NCBI GenBank assembly: GCA_902579925.1
Contig: CACHIS010000006.1
Span: forward strand, 1 to 61,186
Origin: an uncultured Pelagibacteraceae bacterium
Lineage (GTDB): Bacteria; Pseudomonadota; Alphaproteobacteria; Pelagibacterales; Pelagibacteraceae
Reading direction: 5' to 3'
DNA length: 61,186 bases
This document shows positions 56,349 to 61,186 of the stretch, piece by piece; position 1 is the first letter of the stretch, and each line of letters starts with the position of its first letter. The notes beneath the pieces are model-generated. The model had not been told where the DNA came from. It searched no databases and saw only the letters and a list, made by a program, of their open reading frames with translations. Position numbers and translations under genes: made by a program.

Positions 56349-57226
56349 GCAGCCTTCTTATTCCTTACCAAGGATTGATAACTCTTATTTAAACTTATAA
56401 TTAAATCACAAACTTTAAATTGATTTTCAGCAATGCATGAAACTGGGGTGACTTCTGCTGCAGTACCCGTTAAAAAGCACCCTACAAAATTTTTTAACTC
56501 TTCAGGTTTAATTTTTCTCTCATTTACTTTTATATTTTTTGATTTTGCAATATCAATTACAGTTCTTCTAGTTATTCCATCTAAAAAAGAGTCAGGGATG
56601 GGCGTATGAAGCTCTCCATTCTTATCTTTAAAAAAAACATTTGCTCCTGTCGCTTCAGCTATATTTCCTTCATGATCTAACATTAGTGAGTCTGTAAATC
56701 CATTTTTCTCAGCTTCGTGTTTTGATAATGTGCAGATCATATATAAACCTGAGGCTTTAGTATCCCAAGGTATTGTATTTGGTGCAGGTCTTCTCCAATT
56801 TGAGATATTTAATTTAATTCCTTCTATCTTTAATTTTGGATCAAAATATGAACCCCATTCCCAAGTAGCTATCGCAACATGAATTTTTGTTTGTTGAGCA
56901 GAGATAGCCATCATCTCACTTCCTCTCCAAGCAACTGGTCTAACATATCCATTCTCAACTTTTTGATTTTTTATTATAGAATTTGATGCAGCATTTATCT
57001 CTTCTTCGCTATAAGGTATTTCAAAACCCATTCTTTTTGCCGAATAAAAAAATCTTGAAGTATGTTCCTCTAATTTGAAAATTGATCCATCGTAAACTCT
57101 CTCACCTTCAAAAACACAGCTGGCGTAATGTAACCCATGGCTTAAAACATGTACCTTAACTTCAGACCAATCTACTAATTGGCCATTGTACCATATGTTT
57201 CCTGATCTTTTGTCGTAAGGTATCAT
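56345..57226 (-). CDS. ilvE: Branched-chain amino acid aminotransferase (class IV)
   Basis: PLP enzyme for the last step of Val, Leu and Ile synthesis. The 293-residue protein shows GNIWYNGQLVDWSEVKVHV, VLSHGLHYASCVFEGERVY, the Schiff-base Lys in PWDTKASGLYM, the substrate/PLP region LDHEGNIAEATGANVFF, and DGITRRTVIDIA, all class IV. D-amino-acid transaminase or aminodeoxychorismate lyase are relatives, but the overall pattern is that of IlvE. It is divergent from the MarR gene with about 70 bases between starts. Confidence 0.93.
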   Translation of the reverse strand: MIPYDKRSGNIWYNGQLVDWSEVKVHVLSHGLHYASCVFEGERVYDGSIFKLEEHTSRFFYSAKRMGFEIPYSEEEINAASNSIIKNQKVENGYVRPVAWRGSEMMAISAQQTKIHVAIATWEWGSYFDPKLKIEGIKLNISNWRRPAPNTIPWDTKASGLYMICTLSKHEAEKNGFTDSLMLDHEGNIAEATGANVFFKDKNGELHTPIPDSFLDGITRRTVIDIAKSKNIKVNERKIKPEELKNFVGCFLTGTAAEVTPVSCIAENQFKVCDLIISLNKSYQSLVRNKKAA

Positions 57227-57296
57227 GTATGAAATTTAAAAAATATTACTGAAAAATATCTGTGTATATATAATATGTCAATATAACTTACCTGTG

Positions 57297-57734
57297 ATGA
57301 AAGAGCTTTTATATTTAAAAGATGAACAATTAAAACACTTAATTGAAAAACTATTTTTGAGTTACCGAGAAACTTTTGCAGATTCAAAAAAAGTTCTAAA
57401 TAAATACAATATTGGACTAGCCCATCAAAAAACTATTCATTTAATATCTATGTATGAAGGAATTTCAATATCAGAACTTATGGGAAAACTTAAGGTTACA
57501 AAGCAAAGTTTAAACAGAGTATTAAAAGACTTAATAAAATTGGAAGTAATTTTTTTTAATAAAGATGAGAATGACACAAGAGTAAAACATATTTTTTTAA
57601 ATGAAAAAGGAAAAAAAATTTTTAATGAAATTTTCGAAGTACAAAAAAAAAGAATTTATAATGCTTTACTCAGCTCTAGTTCGCAAGAAGTGCTTAGCTT
57701 CGATGAAGTTTTAAATAGAATAATAAATGGATAA
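57297..57734 (+). CDS. MarR-family transcriptional regulator
   Basis: A 145-residue winged-helix protein: HQKTIHLISMYEGISISELM, the recognition helix KVTKQSLNRVLKDLIKL and the wing KDENDTRVKHIFLNEKGKKI are MarR hallmarks. A GTG 3 bases upstream of the chosen ATG is an alternative start. Its stop overlaps the response-regulator start (ATGGATAA), so the two are co-translated. The MarR-plus-OmpR-type arrangement recalls petP-petR of Rhodobacter capsulatus; this equivalence is inference. Confidence 0.86.
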   Translation: MKELLYLKDEQLKHLIEKLFLSYRETFADSKKVLNKYNIGLAHQKTIHLISMYEGISISELMGKLKVTKQSLNRVLKDLIKLEVIFFNKDENDTRVKHIFLNEKGKKIFNEIFEVQKKRIYNALLSSSSQEVLSFDEVLNRIING

Positions 57735-58404
57735 ATTTATTGCACATATTTTAGTAGTAGATGATGATGAGGGAATTAGGTCATTAGTAAAAAAATACTT
57801 AAATGAAAAAAAATACTTAGTTACAACCGCTAATAATGCTGAAGATGCCTCTGAGAAAATTAAAATAATTAAATTTGATTTGATAGTCTTAGATATAATG
57901 ATGCCAGGTAAAAGTGGCCTTGAATTTTTAAATGAGAACAAAAAAAATATTAATACACCAGTGCTTTTATTAACTGCAAAAGGTGAGCCTGCTGAAAGAA
58001 TCGAGGGTTTGGAAATGGGTGCTGATGATTATTTACCTAAACCATTTGAGCCTAAAGAACTTGATTTAAGGATCAAAAATATAATAGATAAAACTAAACA
58101 AAATAGTATTAAAAGAATTATCGAATTTCAAAATATAAGAATTGATTTAAATAAACAAATAATTTTACAAAATGACTCAGAATATAAAATTAATAATACT
58201 GAAAAAATAATATTAGAAGAAATGATAAATAACCCAGGAAAAATATTTGCAAGAGAAGAAATAGGTAAATTAATTAATTTAGATAAAGAAAGATCAATTG
58301 ATGTGATCATTACAAGATTGAGAAAAAAAATTGAGATTAATCCAAAAAATCCAAAGTTTCTTCAAACAATTAGAGGATCAGGCTATGTTTTATGGATTGA
58401 ATAA
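57727..58404 (+). CDS. OmpR-family response regulator
   Basis: A 225-residue transcription factor of a two-component system. The receiver domain has the acidic pocket VVDDDEG (Asp12-14), phosphorylation site Asp56 (LIVLDIMMPGKSG) and Lys105 (DYLPKPFEPKEL). The C-terminal winged helix is OmpR-like (RSIDVIITRLRKKIEINP and FLQTIRGSGYVL). It overlaps the MarR gene upstream by 8 bases and the kinase gene by 20, so the three are a single unit. Possibly equivalent to PetR or OmpR of other alphaproteobacteria. Confidence 0.93.
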   Translation: MDKFIAHILVVDDDEGIRSLVKKYLNEKKYLVTTANNAEDASEKIKIIKFDLIVLDIMMPGKSGLEFLNENKKNINTPVLLLTAKGEPAERIEGLEMGADDYLPKPFEPKELDLRIKNIIDKTKQNSIKRIIEFQNIRIDLNKQIILQNDSEYKINNTEKIILEEMINNPGKIFAREEIGKLINLDKERSIDVIITRLRKKIEINPKNPKFLQTIRGSGYVLWIE

Positions 58405-59704
58405 ATTTGTTAAAAATTTGTTACCAAAAAGATTATTTTATAGAGCACTTCTAATTGTAGCTATACCAGTAATTTTAATACAACTAACAATAACTGTAGT
58501 TTTTTTTGATAGTCTTTGGATAAAAACTAATAAAGGTATGACAAGAGCCTTGGTGAATGAAATTCAAACTTTTATTGAGGTATACAAAAATAATATGTTT
58601 GAAAAAAATGAAACTATAAATATTTTTTCTTTGTATCAAGATTTAAATATTGAGTTTGTTGAAGATGAAAACTTTAATTTTTTCTTTGATGAAAGATGGT
58701 TTAGCCCGATTGATAGAACATTAAGAAGAGAATTGAAATCGAAGTTTGGATCTGAAATTTTTTGGTTTAACACCACAAATTATAAAGAGCTTGTCGATTT
58801 AAGAATTAAATATCAAAATGGATATTTTAAATTCATAGTTCCTAAGGATAGGCTTACAAGCACTTCAGCAAGATTATTTGGATTATGGATAACTGTCCCT
58901 GCCTTTATTGTTGTGATCATTTCTCTAATTTTCCTTAAAAACCAAACAAGACCAATTACAGCTTTAGCAAAAGCTGCTCAAAAATTTGGAAGAGGGGAGA
59001 ATGTTGATGAATTTAAACCCTCAGGTGCAGCTGAAATTAGACAAGCAGGTTTTGAATTTGATAGAATGAGAAAAAGAATATTAAGACATCTTAATCAAAG
59101 GTCAGAAATGTTATCAGGTATTAGCCACGACTTAAGAACTCCATTAACAAGAATGAAATTACAAACTGCATTTATAAAAGATAAATCCCTAGCAAATAAA
59201 TTAACCGAGGACATAAATGAAATGGAAAAAATGCTGAATGAGTATTTGCAGTTTACAAGTTCTTCATTTGCAGAAAAAGATGAACTCTTTGATCTTAGTG
59301 AATTAATGATTGAAATTATTGAAAAATATAAGAATAAAAATATAAATAAAGAGATTCCGTCAAGAATATATTTAAATGGTAGAAAAAATTTAATTAAAAG
59401 ATGTCTTAATAATCTTATTGAAAACTCAATTAAGTATGGAAATAAATTGAATATTGAGCTTTCAAAGAAAAAAACAAACTTAGTTATAAAAGTTGAAGAT
59501 GATGGACCAGGTATACCAGAGGATGAATACGAGAATGTTTTTAAGCCCTTTTATAAAATAGATAAAGGAAGAGCAGACTCTAAGTCAAGTGTAGGTTTGG
59601 GTCTTTCAATAGCATCGGACATTATTCGATCACATGGTGGTAACATTAGACTAAATAAGTCCACTTTAAATGGATTAGAGGTCAAGATTTTTTTACCCGT
59701 TTAG
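58385..59704 (+). CDS. EnvZ-like sensor histidine kinase
   Basis: Membrane sensor kinase paired with the preceding regulator. From the ATG at 58385 the product has 439 residues: two membrane helices (about 21-41 and 166-186) around a periplasmic domain of about 125 residues, a HAMP domain (RPITALAKAAQKFGRGENVD), the H-box with His248 (LSGISHDLRTPLTRMKLQ), N-box LNNLIENSIKYG, G1 VEDDGPGIPEDE and G2 SSVGLGLSIASDIIRSHGG. The frame is open 54 bases further upstream inside the regulator gene, but that part has no kinase features. Its end overlaps the convergent ubiK by 23 bases. Confidence 0.92.
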   Translation: MFYGLNKFVKNLLPKRLFYRALLIVAIPVILIQLTITVVFFDSLWIKTNKGMTRALVNEIQTFIEVYKNNMFEKNETINIFSLYQDLNIEFVEDENFNFFFDERWFSPIDRTLRRELKSKFGSEIFWFNTTNYKELVDLRIKYQNGYFKFIVPKDRLTSTSARLFGLWITVPAFIVVIISLIFLKNQTRPITALAKAAQKFGRGENVDEFKPSGAAEIRQAGFEFDRMRKRILRHLNQRSEMLSGISHDLRTPLTRMKLQTAFIKDKSLANKLTEDINEMEKMLNEYLQFTSSSFAEKDELFDLSELMIEIIEKYKNKNINKEIPSRIYLNGRKNLIKRCLNNLIENSIKYGNKLNIELSKKKTNLVIKVEDDGPGIPEDEYENVFKPFYKIDKGRADSKSSVGLGLSIASDIIRSHGGNIRLNKSTLNGLEVKIFLPV

Positions 59705-59930
59705 ATTTCTTTATTTTTACTTGTTTTTTTTCTAACTTTTTTTCTAAAATTTCAACTCTTTTAGATAAGACATCGAATTCATCTTTGCTGGTTAATTTCA
59801 TTTTAAATACAATTTCATCTCTTTTTGATTTTAAAATACTAACTAACTCATTAGTTATATCTCTTGAGGAGATCAATCCTTGTTCCAATAGTTTTGTTAT
59901 TTTATCAAAAACAAATTTTGAATTTTTCAT
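59682..59930 (-). CDS. ubiK: UbiK/BMFP-family accessory factor
   Basis: An 82-residue helical protein. The N-terminal amphipathic helix is followed by a coiled coil (EFDVLSKRVEILEKKLEKKQ), with DEFDVLSKRVEILE being the signature of the BMFP/YqiC family (UbiK), which assists ubiquinone synthesis under aerobic conditions in enterobacteria. A lysine-rich tail ends the protein. It overlaps the kinase gene by 23 bases tail to tail and lies divergent from lgt with about 50 bases between. Confidence 0.82.
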   Translation of the reverse strand: MKNSKFVFDKITKLLEQGLISSRDITNELVSILKSKRDEIVFKMKLTSKDEFDVLSKRVEILEKKLEKKQVKIKKSKRVKKS

Positions 59931-59980
59931 ATATTTCTTAATTAAGTTATTATATCTATATCTTATTATTATAATTAAAA

Positions 59981-60757
59981 ATGTTCATTAATAATTTTGA
60001 CCCAGTCGCTTTTAGTATATTTTCTCTAGAGTTTAGATGGTACTCGATGGCATACATATTTGGAATTTTGGTAGGTTGGATCATAGCAAAAAAATTTTAT
60101 ATAAAAAATAATGAGGTAAAAGAAAAGTTTGATGACTTCATAACTTTTCTTATACTTGGAATTATTATTGGAGGAAGGCTAGGTTATGTAATATTTTATA
60201 ATTTCGATTATTATATAAATAACTTATTAGAAATTTTCAAAATTTGGCAAGGAGGAATGTCATTTCATGGTGGTCTCTTGGGAGTTATTCTTGCAAGCAT
60301 TTTATTTTCAAAAAGAAATAATCATAATCCTTACATTTATCTAGATGTGGTCTCTAATGTTGCACCTATTGGGATTTTTTTTGGAAGAGTTGCTAATTTC
60401 ATAAATTCTGAACTTTATGGTACAGAAACTAATTTACCTTGGGGTGTCAAATTTCTTAAGATAGATGATTTATATCGTCATCCCTCTCAGCTTTATGAAG
60501 CTTTATTTGAGGGAATTTTGTTATTTATAATCCTTATGTATTTGAGAAGAAAAGTCTCAATGAAAATTCCAGGTTTAATATCAGCAATGTTTTTGATAAT
60601 TTATTCTATCTTCAGATTTGTAATTGAATTTTTTAGAGTCCCAGATGAGCAATTGGGTTACATCTTGTTCAATCTCAGTATGGGACAAATTATAAGTTTA
60701 ATATTCTTATTAATTGGGAGCTATTTATTTTATACAAAATATGAATTCAAAAAATAG
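59981..60757 (+). CDS. lgt: Prolipoprotein diacylglyceryl transferase Lgt
   Basis: Inner-membrane enzyme that attaches diacylglycerol to the lipobox cysteine of prolipoproteins. The 258-residue protein has seven predicted membrane helices, FRWYSMAYIFGILVGW, GGRLGYVIFYN, GGMSFHGGLLGVI and the family signature GRVANFINSELYG with a following RHPSQLYEALFEG. BamD with its lipobox is one visible substrate. The following methyltransferase gene starts inside its 3' end (17-base overlap). Confidence 0.96.
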   Translation: MFINNFDPVAFSIFSLEFRWYSMAYIFGILVGWIIAKKFYIKNNEVKEKFDDFITFLILGIIIGGRLGYVIFYNFDYYINNLLEIFKIWQGGMSFHGGLLGVILASILFSKRNNHNPYIYLDVVSNVAPIGIFFGRVANFINSELYGTETNLPWGVKFLKIDDLYRHPSQLYEALFEGILLFIILMYLRRKVSMKIPGLISAMFLIIYSIFRFVIEFFRVPDEQLGYILFNLSMGQIISLIFLLIGSYLFYTKYEFKK

Positions 60758-61186
60758 TCTTAAGCTTCCTCTCGATAGATTTATTGATCTCTCTTTATAC
60801 GACAAAAAAATGGGATACTACATGAAGAAAAATCCTTTTGGAAAGGAAGGTGATTTTATTACGGCTCCAAATGTATCTAGAATGTTTTCAGAAATAATTG
60901 CAATTTGGATCGTTGGATTATGGGAAAATTTAGGTTCACCAAGAAAATTTAACTTAGTTGAATTAGGTGCAGGTAATGGTTCAATGATGAAAATTTTGAT
61001 AGAAAGTTTTAAAAATTTTCCAAATTTTTTAAAAACTTGCAATATTATAATTCACGAGAAAAGTCCTAAAATGATAAAAATCCAAAAAAAAGAGTTAAAA
61101 TTGAAAAAAATAACCTGGACTCCAGAAATAAAAAAAATTAGGAAAGCACCAACAATTTTCATTGCAAATGAATTTTTTGACTCAAT
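60741..61186 (+). CDS. SAM-dependent methyltransferase, NDUFAF7/MidA family (partial, 3' end off window)
   Basis: From ATG 60741, which lies within the lgt end, about 148 codons are open to the window edge. The protein starts LPLDRFIDLSLYDKKMGYYM and continues GDFITAPNVSRMFSEIIAIW, LVELGAGNGSMMKIL (SAM-binding motif I) and FIANEFFDS, all diagnostic of the DUF185/NDUFAF7 group. Its mitochondrial relative methylates an arginine in a complex I subunit; the same target in bacteria is plausible but unproven. The ubiK-lgt-midA order is common in alphaproteobacteria. Confidence 0.9.
   Translation, partial: MNSKNSLKLPLDRFIDLSLYDKKMGYYMKKNPFGKEGDFITAPNVSRMFSEIIAIWIVGLWENLGSPRKFNLVELGAGNGSMMKILIESFKNFPNFLKTCNIIIHEKSPKMIKIQKKELKLKKITWTPEIKKIRKAPTIFIANEFFDS

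Noticed and set aside
1-61186. CRISPR arrays, insertion sequences, prophage or attachment sites
   Set aside because: No regularly spaced repeats, transposase, integrase or terminal repeats are visible; all genes belong to core families.

Overview
This window is a stretch of very AT-rich, tightly packed core chromosome from an alphaproteobacterium, most likely a Pelagibacterales (SAR11-type) marine bacterium. The evidence is alphaproteobacterial gene neighbourhoods (hflK-hflC-DUF2065-degP, lpxC-bamD-ligA, yqeY-dnaG-rpoD, folB-uvrC-pgsA, ubiK-lgt-midA), a circularly permuted two-piece tmRNA, extreme A/T bias with long A and T runs in coding DNA, very short intergenic gaps and many overlapping genes. 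I see no insertion sequence, prophage, CRISPR array or integrated island. Two genes are cut by the window edges: miaA on the left and a midA-type methyltransferase gene on the right. No gene-free stretch exceeds 300 bases; the longest, about 150 bases at 34239-34387, holds the mraZ promoter and operator.

Layout. 1-4216: minus-strand membrane quality-control operon hflK-hflC-DUF2065-degP-miaA. 4231-6668: mrp, thyX, the permuted tmRNA and a MazG-like pyrophosphatase. 6722-13444: fumC, an AsmA-like protein, a UvrD-type helicase and an Xaa-Pro aminopeptidase. 13437-34310: one long minus-strand division and cell-wall (dcw) cluster, mraZ-ftsZ-rsmH-ftsL-ftsI-murE/murF-mraY-murD-ftsW-murG-murC-murB-ddl-ftsQ-(ftsA-like)-lpxC-bamD-ligA, read from a strong promoter with three TGGG boxes on it. 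34388-37192: rnpB, an AmiD-type amidase, mlaA-mlaC and two tRNAs. 37196-41324: yqeY-dnaG-rpoD. 41450-50563: carA-carB, a 2OG-Fe(II) oxygenase-like gene, an ELM1-family gene, trxB, an ADP-ribosylglycohydrolase-like gene and an aminotransferase. 50599-61186: uvrB, a pteridine-reductase-like SDR, folB, uvrC, pgsA, ilvE, a MarR/response-regulator/histidine-kinase set, ubiK, lgt and midA.

The most interesting material is in the dcw cluster. ftsZ sits second, directly after mraZ, rather than at the end. murE and murF are one 947-codon gene. The ftsA position is taken by a 233-residue protein that looks like only the N-terminal half of FtsA (the 1A start and the 1C domain) joined to a C-terminal amphipathic helix, without the ATP-binding and FtsZ-binding parts. 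FtsZ nevertheless keeps its canonical C-terminal peptide, so how FtsZ reaches the membrane here is an open question. Upstream of mraZ, three TGGG boxes with exact 10-bp spacing overlap the -10 element, as expected for MraZ autoregulation, and would now also govern ftsZ. Other points are a tRNA-Val(GAC) with altered D- and T-loops, a 12-nt spacer inside the tmRNA gene, an Mrp without its CXXC, a DnaG without its zinc ligands, and at least six tail-to-tail overlapping convergent gene pairs.
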